The notes beneath the pieces were generated by a model, which was not told the DNA's origin, did not search any database, and saw only the letters and a program-made list of their open reading frames with translations. A stretch of 62,851 nt of DNA from Maricaulis maris (GTDB lineage: Bacteria; Pseudomonadota; Alphaproteobacteria; Caulobacterales; Maricaulaceae): assembly GCF_003634045.1 (NCBI RefSeq), contig NZ_RBIM01000007.1, positions 215,501 through 278,351 of the forward strand, written 5' to 3'. This document shows positions 53,496-62,811 of the stretch, piece by piece. The number at the start of each line of letters is the position of its first letter. Position 1 is the stretch's first letter. A program made the position numbers and the translations under genes.

Positions 53496-54926
53496 ATGGC
53501 GAAAGTTGATCTGGTTTTTCGTCAGATTGACGAGCGCACGCGTGACGTGGCGCTCGAGCTGGCGATCGAGAACATCCAGCCGGACAATGTCCACATCATC
53601 GACGATGTCCGGCCTTTTACCGAGTGCGTCGCGCAAATGCTGCGCATCGAGCATGATTGCGACTATGTCGTTTATGTCGATGCGGATTGTCTGATCCTGG
53701 AGAACATCCGGCCTTTCATCGACAGCTGCGACGCGCCCTATGTCGACGCCTATGTGTCGGATCGGTTCCGCGGGCGGCTGCATTGCGGCGTCCATATCAC
53801 GCGCATCGATCTGGTGCGGGCCATGGCTGCTGTCGACATCCCCAAGGATGACCTCAAATACGTGCTGCGACCGGAATCACGCCTGCGTAACCTGGCCATG
53901 AAGCCAATGGGTTCGGCCAAGCAGTTCCGCAATTTCGACATTCTGCACGATCACTTCCAGTCCTACCGCCACATCTTCATGAAATACGCGCTGCGTGAGC
54001 TGCGCAGCCGGGTGAAGGTGCAGCGGCAACGACTGACACGGTCGATGAAAAAATGGGTCACGACCGAGGGTGACTTCTGCGACCTGACGATGGCGCGCTA
54101 CGCGGTCGACTATGCCCGTCGCATGGTGCCCACGACAGCCACGCCGGACGAGGTTCACGCCTTTATCGCAGCGCTGCCGGATCATGCCGAGGCCGAGTTG
54201 GCCAAGCTCGGCCTGACGGCCGAAACGCCGTTTACGCGTGCCGATCTCGACGCTTGGCTGACCGCAAATGCCGACCGGGTCGCCTATGGTCAGAAAGCCG
54301 ACAAACCGAAAGTCTTCGGCCTTGGTCTGTCGCGCACCGGCACCCGCAGCCTGACATCCGGCCTGCAGATGCTCGGCTTTGACTGCAGCCATTACCCGAT
54401 CGATGAAGATACCTATATCGAGATCGCCAACGCCCAGTACGACCTGACCCTGCTGCGCTATTTCGATGGTTTGACCGATATCACGACCATTCCGATCTAT
54501 CAGCAGCTGGACAAGCAGTATCCCGGCTCGAAATTCGTGTTGACCGTGCGCGACAAGGAGAGCTGGCTGGGGTCGGTGTCTCGACACTACTACAATCGCC
54601 CGGCCTTCAAGGATGTCGAGGACCCCGACGAGGAAGTGCATCTGCGGATGCGCCAATTCCTGCGCGCAGCGGTTTATGGTTGTTACAATTTTTGCCCGGA
54701 CCGTTTCTCCTGGGTCTATGACCAGCATGTGCGCGATGTGATGGCTTTCTTCAAGGACCGTCCCGAGGACCTGCTGATCATCGACATCTGTTCCGGTGAA
54801 GGGTTTGAGAAGCTGGCGCCGTTCCTTGACCGTCCGGTGCCGGCCGAGGCTTTCCCGCACAAAGGGGCTGTGTTGTCGCGTCGTATCGCTGAAGAAGCCG
54901 AAGCCCAGAAGGCCCGGGTCGCCTGA
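53496..54926 (+). CDS. glycosyltransferase-sulfotransferase fusion protein
   Basis: 476-residue, apparently two-domain protein. The N-terminal part (1-260) has a GT-A-like nucleotide-sugar motif Asp62-Ala-Asp64 (VVYVDADCLIL) and downstream segments typical of a transferase acting near a membrane or lipid. The C-terminal part (about 270-465) begins with a PAPS loop GLGLSRTGTRSLTSGLQMLG and contains KFVLTVRDKESWLGS, matching the Sulfotransfer_4 type. One chain could thus add a sugar and a sulfo group. ATG 53496 is chosen (6 bases after GGGGGA); ATG 53490 overlaps the previous stop. Neighbours: a sulfotransferase before and an ABC exporter after, 6 bases apart. Confidence 0.7.
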   Translation: MAKVDLVFRQIDERTRDVALELAIENIQPDNVHIIDDVRPFTECVAQMLRIEHDCDYVVYVDADCLILENIRPFIDSCDAPYVDAYVSDRFRGRLHCGVHITRIDLVRAMAAVDIPKDDLKYVLRPESRLRNLAMKPMGSAKQFRNFDILHDHFQSYRHIFMKYALRELRSRVKVQRQRLTRSMKKWVTTEGDFCDLTMARYAVDYARRMVPTTATPDEVHAFIAALPDHAEAELAKLGLTAETPFTRADLDAWLTANADRVAYGQKADKPKVFGLGLSRTGTRSLTSGLQMLGFDCSHYPIDEDTYIEIANAQYDLTLLRYFDGLTDITTIPIYQQLDKQYPGSKFVLTVRDKESWLGSVSRHYYNRPAFKDVEDPDEEVHLRMRQFLRAAVYGCYNFCPDRFSWVYDQHVRDVMAFFKDRPEDLLIIDICSGEGFEKLAPFLDRPVPAEAFPHKGAVLSRRIAEEAEAQKARVA

Positions 54927-54932
54927 TCCTTC

Positions 54933-56759
54933 ATGTCCGACCCTGACCCGGACAGTGTGAGCGAACCGGTCCCGCCCCTGCGGGACCGGCTTTCGGCCGC
55001 CGGTCGGACCTTGGCCATCATCGCCAAGACGCGCCCTGGCCTGACACTGGGCATCTCTGTCTTGACGGTCGTGGCAGCCTTGCTGCCACCGGCCGCGCTT
55101 TACGTTTCCAAATTGCTGATCGACGGTGTGGTGGCGGCGATCGGCTCCGGGCTGGAGGCTGACCGCAATGCAGCGCTTCGCTGGGTGGTGGTCGAGGCCG
55201 GTCTGCTCGCTGTCCTCTTGGTGGTGCGGCGGGGGCTGGTTTTCCAGAAGGCCCGCCTTCACGCTGAACTCGGCTTTGCCGTGGCGCGCCTCATCCTCGA
55301 CAAGGCCAATCGCTTTGCCCTTGCCCAGATCGAGCATCCGCGTGTCCAGGAAATGCTCATCCACGCCAAACAATTTGCGGCGGCGCGGCCTTACGGGCTG
55401 ATCGTCCGCGGTTTTGACAGTCTGCAGGCCGGCGTCACGCTGATCTCGATCATTGCGCTTCTCGCCGCTAGCGCGCCTTGGCTCATCCTTTTGATGTTGG
55501 TCGGAGGCTTGCCGGCGTTTCTCGGCAATCTGCGCTTTTCGGGCGATGCCTATCGGTTCTACACCGCCCGCTCGCCGCAAATGCGTGAACGCAACTACCT
55601 GGAAAGCCTCGTGACCAACGAGGCCGCAGCGCGCGAAAGACTGCATTACGGGCTCGGCGACCCTTTGCTCGGTCGCTTCTCCGACCTGTTCAATGACATG
55701 CATGATGGCGACCGGCGCCTTCAGGGGCGTCAGGCGGTTATCGGATCCCTGCTGGGTATTGGCGGGTCGGCGATCTTTCTCGGTGGCAAGCTGTGGATCG
55801 TGGTCGCCACGATCGCCGGTCGCTTCAGCCTTGGCGACATGACCATGCTGATCGGCCTGCTCAAACAGGGCCAGAACGCGGTCAATGCACTGCTGGCAGC
55901 CTTTACCGGCAGTCATGAGGATCTTCTCTATGTCACCCGGCTGTTTGCCCTGCTTGATCTGGACGAGGGCCGCACGGCCGGTCTGGCCACTGAAGGTCCG
56001 ACGCCCGGCGACGGCTTGCGTTTCGAGAATGTCAGCTTTGCCTATCCGGGTGCCAGTACGCGCGCGCTCGACAGGGTGAGCTTTCAGCTCGCACCAGGGA
56101 CCCGGCTCGGCCTTGTCGGCGTCAACGGGTCAGGCAAGACGACTTTGGTCAAGTTGGCTGCCGGCCTCTATCGCCCTGATACAGGCCGGGTCCTGCTGGA
56201 CGGTCTTGATCTGGCCGAATGGGACCCCGCGGCGCTGTCGCGCCGGATCGGCGTCATGTTTCAACCGCATGTGAACTACAAGCTATCGGTGCGCGACAAT
56301 GTTGAATCCGGGATCGGCCTGGCGACATTGTCACCCGACGCGATGGATCGCGCCCTTGCGGCGGGGCTGGCGCGCGAGCTGGTCGACGAGCTGGAAAATG
56401 GTGTCGAGACCCGGCTGTCGAAGCGCTTTGCCGAGGGCGTGGAGCTGTCCGGCGGCCAATGGCAGCGCCTTGCCATGGCCCGCGCTCATGCCAACGAAGC
56501 GGCGGACATTCTCATTCTGGACGAGCCGACGGCGGCACTGGATGCGGAAGCGGAGTCGGCTTTCATGGCACGACCGCTCGCGCCTGGTCGCTCGCTGATC
56601 CTGATCAGTCACCGCCTGTCCAATCTGCGCACGGCCGATCTCATCATCCTGCTTGATCAGGGGTGTGTAGCCGAGGTCGGTGATCATGAAACATTGATCG
56701 GGCAGGGCGGCGCCTATGCGAACCTGTTTGCTCTGCAGGCTGATCCTTACCGCACATGA
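54933..56759 (+). CDS. ABC exporter (fused membrane and ATPase domains)
   Basis: 608-residue half-transporter: six-helix membrane domain (about residues 20-330) and ATPase domain with Walker A GVNGSGKTTL, signature LSGGQWQRLAMARA, Walker B ILILDEPTAALD and switch His in LISHRLS. It has no peptidase C39 or cyclic-nucleotide domain. It lies 6 bases after the glycosyl/sulfotransferase fusion gene, so it is likely to export or flip the product made by the two upstream enzymes. It resembles the lipid/peptide exporter group; the cargo is unknown. Confidence 0.88.
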   Translation: MSDPDPDSVSEPVPPLRDRLSAAGRTLAIIAKTRPGLTLGISVLTVVAALLPPAALYVSKLLIDGVVAAIGSGLEADRNAALRWVVVEAGLLAVLLVVRRGLVFQKARLHAELGFAVARLILDKANRFALAQIEHPRVQEMLIHAKQFAAARPYGLIVRGFDSLQAGVTLISIIALLAASAPWLILLMLVGGLPAFLGNLRFSGDAYRFYTARSPQMRERNYLESLVTNEAAARERLHYGLGDPLLGRFSDLFNDMHDGDRRLQGRQAVIGSLLGIGGSAIFLGGKLWIVVATIAGRFSLGDMTMLIGLLKQGQNAVNALLAAFTGSHEDLLYVTRLFALLDLDEGRTAGLATEGPTPGDGLRFENVSFAYPGASTRALDRVSFQLAPGTRLGLVGVNGSGKTTLVKLAAGLYRPDTGRVLLDGLDLAEWDPAALSRRIGVMFQPHVNYKLSVRDNVESGIGLATLSPDAMDRALAAGLARELVDELENGVETRLSKRFAEGVELSGGQWQRLAMARAHANEAADILILDEPTAALDAEAESAFMARPLAPGRSLILISHRLSNLRTADLIILLDQGCVAEVGDHETLIGQGGAYANLFALQADPYRT

Positions 56760-56788
56760 AAACGGCCCGCGTCGCCGACGCGGGCCGT
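56758..56788 (-). terminator. Rho-independent terminator of the TonB-receptor gene
   Basis: A 13-bp stem ACGGCCCGCGTCG/CGACGCGGGCCGT (56762-56774 with 56776-56788), then TTTTC on the minus strand. On the plus strand it follows the ABC-exporter stop directly. Confidence 0.8.
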
Positions 56789-56811
56789 CCCCCTCACATG
56801 TCGAGTGCGCC

Positions 56812-59800
56812 CTAGAAGCGCTTCGACACGTTGATGAAGAAGCGGCGACCGATCTGGTCATAGCCACCGCCCGACGGCACATTGCGCGTCGTCAGATTGC
56901 CCAGTCCGACACCCATCGTACCGAGGTCTTCATCGATCTGGGGCGGGTCTTCATTGGCGATGTTCTGGACACCCATCGTCACGCGCCAGCTCTCCTGGGA
57001 CAGTGACACCGAGATGTCATGGTATTGCGCCGACGGAACATCGAACTGTGCCGGTGTGCCGGCCCCGATGAAGTTCGGGTTTTCCGTCACATTCACTTCT
57101 CCGATCCAGCGCGCGCGATGGAAGAAGGTGAGGTCACCCCAATCCGTCGACGTGAAGAGCCGGTTGGTGAAGGTGCCGCGCCATTCCGGATTGCCCAGCG
57201 TGTTCAGCGCCTCGTTGACATTGGTCACGCCGGCCAGCGTGATCGTCGTGGTGATGTCTGTCGACTGGGTGAGGGCGGTGTCCGACGTGAAGGTGAAGTT
57301 CCGGCCCATCGCTTCGAAATCCATGTTGAAGCGAAGGTTATAGTCCAGACCTTCCGATGTGTTGGACGACACGTTGAACGGCGTCGTATCCACCTCGTTG
57401 AGATATTGCGTGTTCGGGTCACGCACGCGGCGGGTACAGAACGGATCGTTCGGGAAGTTGGCGGACCGATAGCAATTGGCCAGGATCTGGCCGGCGGTCG
57501 GAACCAGGATCGAGTCGGAGACCTCGATTTCATAGTAGTTCACGCCCAGCGTCAGATCGAACAAGTCCGTGAACGGCTGCTCGATCACAAAGCCCAGCGA
57601 GATGGCTTCCGACGTTTCAGGGTCGAGGCCTGGATTGCCGGACCGGAAGGCCTCAAAGCCCGATGTGCCGGTAACCCCGAGTGTGAACGGATCGACGCCT
57701 TCCGCCGCGCAATTGTCCAGCACGATCTGGGCGCGACCGTCGAGATCGCCGATACCGTCGCCATTGCTGTCCGCGCCAGGGGCGTAGATCGGATTGCCGG
57801 TGACCGGATCGGTGCCGACAGCCGTTGCCGGAACGCCGCAAGGGTCATTGACGAAGCCGATGAAGCCCGACTGCCCGCCCAGGAAGAGTTCCCGCAGGTT
57901 CGGCGCCCGGAAGGAGGTGCCCATCGTCCCGCGCAGGGTGAGGAAGTCGACCGGGACCCAGCGTGCGCGGGCACTCCAGGTGGAGTTTTGTCCGTAGAAC
58001 TCGTGGTCAACCAAGCGGGCTGCCGCTTCAAACGTGATTTCCCGTGCGAACGGGCGGTCCTGGATGATCGGGGCAACGACTTCGCCGTACACCTCAAACA
58101 GCTCAACAGAGCCTGCCGAAGAACGGTCCTTGAAGAAGTTCAACCCAAGACCGCGTTCGGCAACTTCACCGGATCGAGAATCCAGGGATTGTTCACGCCA
58201 TTCCGATCCAAGCACCACCGAGACTTCGCCATCGAGCAAGTCGAACACCGGACCGGTGACGAAGCCACCGAGAATGCGTTCATCGACAAAGGTGGTGATT
58301 TCGCGTTGGCCACGCAGCCAGTCGATCCCGGCCTGGCCTTCGGCAAAGCTGGCATCGGCGCCATAAAGGCTTTCCGACCAGAAGTTGATCGGGACGCAGG
58401 TCTCCGGTGTTCGTGACTGGAAGAAGCCACCTGGCGTCGGTACGCCGCAAACCGGCAGGCCGCTGGTCGGGTCCGCCGTTGCCGAGGCCGACAGGTTGAG
58501 ATTTTCCTCAAGCGTTACGGTTCGCGACGAATAGCCCATCGACCGCGTGTAACCGGCGAAGACTTCATAGTCCCAGCCTGGTGCGCCCATGAAGCCGAGA
58601 TCGCCTTGCAGACCGTTATAGGTCCGCCATTGCTCAAGCTCGACAACCGCTTCGTTGTCCCAAGGAGCCATCAACAGGATGGAACCGGGAGCACCGAACG
58701 GGTTGAACGGGTTGTCCGCGTTGAAATCGACCGTGAACTGGGCCGGGCCACCATTGAAGTAGGTCTGGCGATTGGAGAAGGAGGTTTCGGTGAAGAAGTT
58801 TGTGCCCGGCAGCCAGTCATCGAGATCATACGTGGCCGTCAGGAAAAAGACCGAACGCTCGAACTCCGGTGACTCATAGGCGTTGACCACGCGCGAATTG
58901 TTCAGGGCCTGGTCCGAGAAGCCGCCAGCATTGGGGCCACGGCCGTCGACGAAGCCGGCAACACCGAGGTCGGAATCGGTGGCTGAGGTGCCGGGGGCGC
59001 CGTAGAACAAGGTGAAGCTCGGCAGCAGGATGCCCAAACCGGATTGGAAGGCATGCGCCGTGCCGCAGGTCTCCGTCGTTGTGCCGTCACCATTATCGAC
59101 GATGTCAAACGAACAGTATTGACCGCCATCGCGAGCCATCCAGTCGCGCTGGGTGCCAGTCAGCTCTTCACTGCGGACAAGTTCCGCTGCGAATACGAAA
59201 TTGGCACGACCTTCGCTGCCGCCGACCAGGAAGTTCGCACTCGACTGTGAGCCACCGCTGTCTTCGGGAATGGTTGTGAAGGCCTCGACCTGGAGGCCGT
59301 CGAACTCGGTGCGCAGAATGATATTGGTCACGCCGGCGACCGCATCCGACCCATACACCGACGAAGCTCCGTCCAGCAGGATGTCGACGCGCTGGATCAA
59401 GGAGGAGGGTATCAGCGAGACGTCCGGGAAGGACGGCGCGCCCTCCACACCGGCTGGTGCGAAACGGCGGCCATTGATCAGCACAAGCGTCCGGTCGGCG
59501 GCAAGGCCGCGCAAGGAAACGGCCTGCCCGCCCGGGCCGGCATTGCCGACAAATTGGGCGTTGGTCTGCAAGTCAAGCTGGGCGCCCTGGACAACCGTGG
59601 TCGAGCGCAGGATTTCACCGACATCGATCAGGCCGGCTTCCTGGATCGTGTCTTCGTCGATCACCTGCAGCGGCGAGGTCGAGGTGAAACTGTTGCGGCG
59701 AACGCGCGAACCGGTCACGACGATGCGGTCCTCATCTTCGTCGGCTTCTTGCTCGGGCGAGGACACGCTCGCCGGTTGCTGCGCAAGGGCAGGTGACACC

Positions 59801-59874
59801 ATCAAACCGGCCGCGGCAAAGCCGGCCAGGACGGTCGATCGCAGAATTCGCGACTTGAAGTCTTCGTCTCTCAT
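56812..59874 (-). CDS. TonB-dependent receptor
   Basis: 1020-residue outer-membrane active transporter. Signal peptide (residues 1-31, ALAQ), a TonB-box-like DRIVVTGSRVRR near 49-60, plug domain (SLRGLAADRTLVLINGRRFA, LLDGASSVYGSDAVAGVTNI), then a 22-strand-type barrel ending in FFINVSKRF with terminal Phe. It belongs to the large alphaproteobacterial receptor group with a GSR-motif plug, many of which import carbohydrates, peptides or siderophores; the ligand is not clear. A GC hairpin lies in the leader (59926-59964). LytTR genes next to it probably regulate it. Confidence 0.95.
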   Translation of the reverse strand: MRDEDFKSRILRSTVLAGFAAAGLMVSPALAQQPASVSSPEQEADEDEDRIVVTGSRVRRNSFTSTSPLQVIDEDTIQEAGLIDVGEILRSTTVVQGAQLDLQTNAQFVGNAGPGGQAVSLRGLAADRTLVLINGRRFAPAGVEGAPSFPDVSLIPSSLIQRVDILLDGASSVYGSDAVAGVTNIILRTEFDGLQVEAFTTIPEDSGGSQSSANFLVGGSEGRANFVFAAELVRSEELTGTQRDWMARDGGQYCSFDIVDNGDGTTTETCGTAHAFQSGLGILLPSFTLFYGAPGTSATDSDLGVAGFVDGRGPNAGGFSDQALNNSRVVNAYESPEFERSVFFLTATYDLDDWLPGTNFFTETSFSNRQTYFNGGPAQFTVDFNADNPFNPFGAPGSILLMAPWDNEAVVELEQWRTYNGLQGDLGFMGAPGWDYEVFAGYTRSMGYSSRTVTLEENLNLSASATADPTSGLPVCGVPTPGGFFQSRTPETCVPINFWSESLYGADASFAEGQAGIDWLRGQREITTFVDERILGGFVTGPVFDLLDGEVSVVLGSEWREQSLDSRSGEVAERGLGLNFFKDRSSAGSVELFEVYGEVVAPIIQDRPFAREITFEAAARLVDHEFYGQNSTWSARARWVPVDFLTLRGTMGTSFRAPNLRELFLGGQSGFIGFVNDPCGVPATAVGTDPVTGNPIYAPGADSNGDGIGDLDGRAQIVLDNCAAEGVDPFTLGVTGTSGFEAFRSGNPGLDPETSEAISLGFVIEQPFTDLFDLTLGVNYYEIEVSDSILVPTAGQILANCYRSANFPNDPFCTRRVRDPNTQYLNEVDTTPFNVSSNTSEGLDYNLRFNMDFEAMGRNFTFTSDTALTQSTDITTTITLAGVTNVNEALNTLGNPEWRGTFTNRLFTSTDWGDLTFFHRARWIGEVNVTENPNFIGAGTPAQFDVPSAQYHDISVSLSQESWRVTMGVQNIANEDPPQIDEDLGTMGVGLGNLTTRNVPSGGGYDQIGRRFFINVSKRF

Positions 59875-60253
59875 TTTATCCCCTCAGGAGTGACGGCCCG
59901 GCCTGTGGCCGAGCCATTTGAGTTGGCCCGGCGGCAGGCCCCCTCGGGGACCGGCGGGCCGGGCAACGCCGCAGGACGGCGCATGGGACGGATAGAGCGG
60001 AATGGGTTGAACACACTGACAGGCCAATGTTGCGAGCCGCGGCAGGGCGTAACAAACGGGCGTGACGTCGACGAACGACGGGAAAATCGGGTCAAAAGTG
60101 GAATCCGGTGCACGGGCGGCGGCTGTATCGCGACCAGGGTTGAACCCGTGGGGCCTTGGCGATGGCGGAGCAGCCAATCTGTCGGGGAGGTCAGATTGCG
60201 GACAGGCAGCGGTTTGGCGGATCGGATAAAGTCCGGGCCGGACTGCGTGCTTG
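59875..60253. other. leader region of the TonB-receptor gene
   Basis: 379 bases without a gene. A hairpin with stem GCCCGGC/GCCGGGC (59926-59932 with 59958-59964) and a CCCC-TCG-GGGG tip lies in the 5' leader of the TonB-receptor mRNA. No other signal was recognised. Confidence 0.4.
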
Positions 60254-61108
60254 TCAGCCCTGGGAGGGCAGGGCCAGTCGCGATGACGCCGTGTTTGCCA
60301 GATGGGCCTGCAAGAGTTCGGCGCCGCGAGCGCTCACCGGGAAGCCCTGACCTGACCGGAGGGTGAGGCGGACGACGCGGCCGCGCTCTCGGGCACAGGA
60401 TGCAATCTCGCTACTACGCACCAGATGAGACCGGTGGATATGGATGAAGCCCAGCCGGGTGAGTTGCACGACGAGTTCGGCGAGCGTCGCGCGGTGCAAC
60501 CATTCACGATCATGCGAAATGAGGGCGACATAATTGCCTTGTGCACTGACGGCGATGATGTCGGCCATATCAAGAATGTCCTCCTGGCTGCCACTGCGCA
60601 GGATGATGTGATCGGCTGCCGGCTCGGTCTGGCTGGCTTGGCGCCGGACGGATCCAGCATAAACATCGCCCAGAAGTGCGGTCAGTGCGATCATGACCGG
60701 GTCCCAGACCCAGTTGATCAGGGGGATCTGGTCAAGAATTTGCGCCGGCGGCGCATCCAGGAAGGGCGCGTAGACGAAGACGATGTGCAGGTAGACCAGA
60801 AAAATCGCGGCGACACCGAGCATCACCAGTTCGCTCAAGGCGATCAGGGTCGGTGTCGCGAGCAGGGCTTGGCGCGCCCGTGTGATGGCGACCGCCGGGA
60901 AGATTCCGAGCCAGGGAATCATGATGACCGATTGCCCCTGCACGATTTCCACGATCGTGTGCGCAATCCCGAGGCGGGACATGTCGAGCGATTGGGCAAG
61001 CGTGAACACGACGAGCAGGCCGATCCAGGCGGCGGTGGTCGCAAACAGGATTCGCACCCACCGTTTCAGCGGAAGTGCCTCACAAGCTTGCCACCACGAT
61101 TGGATCAT
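60254..61108 (-). CDS. membrane LytTR-domain regulator
   Basis: 284-residue protein with about four N-terminal membrane helices (residues 17-40, 55-75, 85-115, 128-145) and a C-terminal LytTR DNA-binding domain (residues 165-265; IIAVSAQGNYVALISHD, LGFIHIHRSHLVRSSEI). Such proteins sense a membrane or extracellular cue and act directly on promoters. Located upstream of the TonB receptor on the same strand, it probably controls it. Confidence 0.8.
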   Translation of the reverse strand: MIQSWWQACEALPLKRWVRILFATTAAWIGLLVVFTLAQSLDMSRLGIAHTIVEIVQGQSVIMIPWLGIFPAVAITRARQALLATPTLIALSELVMLGVAAIFLVYLHIVFVYAPFLDAPPAQILDQIPLINWVWDPVMIALTALLGDVYAGSVRRQASQTEPAADHIILRSGSQEDILDMADIIAVSAQGNYVALISHDREWLHRATLAELVVQLTRLGFIHIHRSHLVRSSEIASCARERGRVVRLTLRSGQGFPVSARGAELLQAHLANTASSRLALPSQG

Positions 61109-61604
61109 ACGTCCCTCACAGACACTACCGATACCGTCTCCGGACTGCGGTCAGATTTTCCGGCGCGTTACAGTCTCGACATGTCGCAGCGGCGCGTTGG
61201 GTGAAAAAGTTGCGTGCGACGAACATCGGAACGCCGCACGCAACAAGGAGGGATAAGGGCTCGTGACTGCCCAAGCGTATCCGGGATCCAAGACACCGAG
61301 TGACACGCACCGCAACGTGACCACGGTCGGGCGGCAGCGGCGAGCGGAATTCAACGAGCGGCGGCAGAACGCGACCAATTGCGGATTTGCGGCCCAATCG
61401 CGGGTGTTTGTCGATGAACGACCCCCGGCATTCATGTCAGAAACTGCCCGGTTCGGCCCGGCGGGGCCTGTGATAAACACGAAACTGCGTCATTCGCCCC
61501 AGAAACCGGGGTGGTTTGTCATTCTTGGCCGCTCCGCCTCTTCCTCCATCAGCTTGACCGCGGATATCATGTAAGCAGTTGATTTTATTGATGGAGAAAA
61601 TGTA
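61109..61604. other. intergenic region with hairpin and possible small gene
   Basis: Between the two LytTR genes. It holds a 9-bp inverted repeat TTGCGTGCG/CGCACGCAA (61210-61218 with 61235-61243) next to a strong AAGGAGG (61245-61251). A possible 103-residue reading frame starts at GTG 61263 and runs to 61574; the protein is unlike anything I know and Arg/Ser-rich, so it may be chance. Confidence 0.4.
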
Positions 61605-62414
61605 ATGCGGTGCGTTGTCCTGGAAAGCCGGCCCCTTGCACGAGCGCATCTTGTGCAGGCCGTCCAGCGGCATACCGCCATTCGTGTTGCTGTCGCGACG
61701 GCCTCCGTCGAGGCGCTTCCGCCTGTTTGCGGTTCCCGGGACGCGGACGTTCTCTTTCTTGACGCCGATCACCCGCGGCTCGACGCCGCGCTGGCGGCGC
61801 TGCGTGATCTGGGAAGCCGGGCGCCAGTGGTCGTCATGATGAGCGATTATCCGGATCGTGCCATCGACGCTTTCGACCGCGGCGCGAGTGATTTCCTGCT
61901 GCGACCGATCGAGACGGGCCGACTCGCGGTGACCATTGATCGCCTGCGTCAGCTCGTTCAGGACCGTCAGGCCCAGGTCCGTGCCGAACTTCTCGAGGAA
62001 GCGCTTTGTGACCTGCGCCAGAAATCCGGCGCCGGCGATCCCGCCGGATGCGGTCGAGACTTCTGGATATCGGGGCATGGCGCCCGGGTTCGGATCAGCC
62101 AGTCGGAAATTGTCTGGCTGGAGGCGGCGCGGGGTTATGTCTATTTTCACCTGCGGACCCGAAAACTGCTCGAACGTACGACCATGAAAGAGCTTGAGGC
62201 ACGGCTTGACCCGACCCGGTTCCTGCGGCTGCACCGGTCTGCGATCGTCAATGTCGATGAAATCTCGGCCGCCCTGCGGGATCGCCATGGCCTGTATGCG
62301 GTACAGCTGACAAATGGGACCCAGGTCCGGGTTGGCCGCAAATATCGCGACGGGCTTGCCGATCTCATGCAGCGAACCCAGGTCCGGCCGCGGGAGGAAC
62401 ACCAGGCAGCCTGA
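61605..62414 (+). CDS. LytTR response regulator with degenerate receiver
   Basis: 269-residue two-domain regulator: a receiver-like N-terminal domain (1-115) with candidate phosphoacceptor Asp53 (LFLDADHP) and a C-terminal LytTR DNA-binding domain (150-255; IVWLEAARGYVYFHLRTRK, RFLRLHRSAIVNVDEI). The acidic pocket has only Glu7, and the conserved Lys of receivers is Arg100 (LLRPIE), so phosphorylation is doubtful. The ATG at 61605 follows GGAG. It may work with the membrane LytTR protein encoded divergently. Confidence 0.85.
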   Translation: MRCVVLESRPLARAHLVQAVQRHTAIRVAVATASVEALPPVCGSRDADVLFLDADHPRLDAALAALRDLGSRAPVVVMMSDYPDRAIDAFDRGASDFLLRPIETGRLAVTIDRLRQLVQDRQAQVRAELLEEALCDLRQKSGAGDPAGCGRDFWISGHGARVRISQSEIVWLEAARGYVYFHLRTRKLLERTTMKELEARLDPTRFLRLHRSAIVNVDEISAALRDRHGLYAVQLTNGTQVRVGRKYRDGLADLMQRTQVRPREEHQAA

Positions 62415-62576
62415 TTCCTCACACCGTCGACGCCAGGGACGAGCAGGCGCGGCCCAATGGTGCCCGTCGCGGCGAAGCATCGCGGCGCAGGGGGGCGTTT
62501 CACAGTTGATATTCCGTTGTGGCAAAGCCGTTCCGGTTGGTGACTGCGCCGGGATGCACAAACACGCGCATTCCTC

Positions 62577-62617
62577 GATTGACTTCAAAATGCCCGGGCC
62601 ATAAACATCGCCCTCCT
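62577..62617 (+). repeat. promoter-like direct repeat, copy 1
   Basis: GATTGACTTCAAA, 12 unconserved bases, then TAAACATCGCCCTCCT. TTGACT and TAAACA are separated by 16 bases, like -35 and -10 boxes. Confidence 0.5.
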
Positions 62618-62770
62618 CGCAGCGGGGGCCACGGAAACGGGGCGCCGGCGACGAGGGGAGGGCAATCGCCCTTCAGGCTTTTCATAGGCGCTTTTCATGT
62701 CCGGCGCCGGCGATGATTTCCTCGGAAAACAACGCTGGTCACGACGCGCTGCAGAAACCCTGAAGAACGT

Positions 62771-62811
62771 GATTGACTTCAAACTTGGGGCGGCTTAAAC
62801 ACCGCCCTCCT
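62771..62811 (+). repeat. promoter-like direct repeat, copy 2
   Basis: GATTGACTTCAAA, 12 bases, then TAAACACCGCCCTCCT, with the same spacing as copy 1, 194 bases downstream. The 12-base spacers differ in sequence. Confidence 0.5.
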
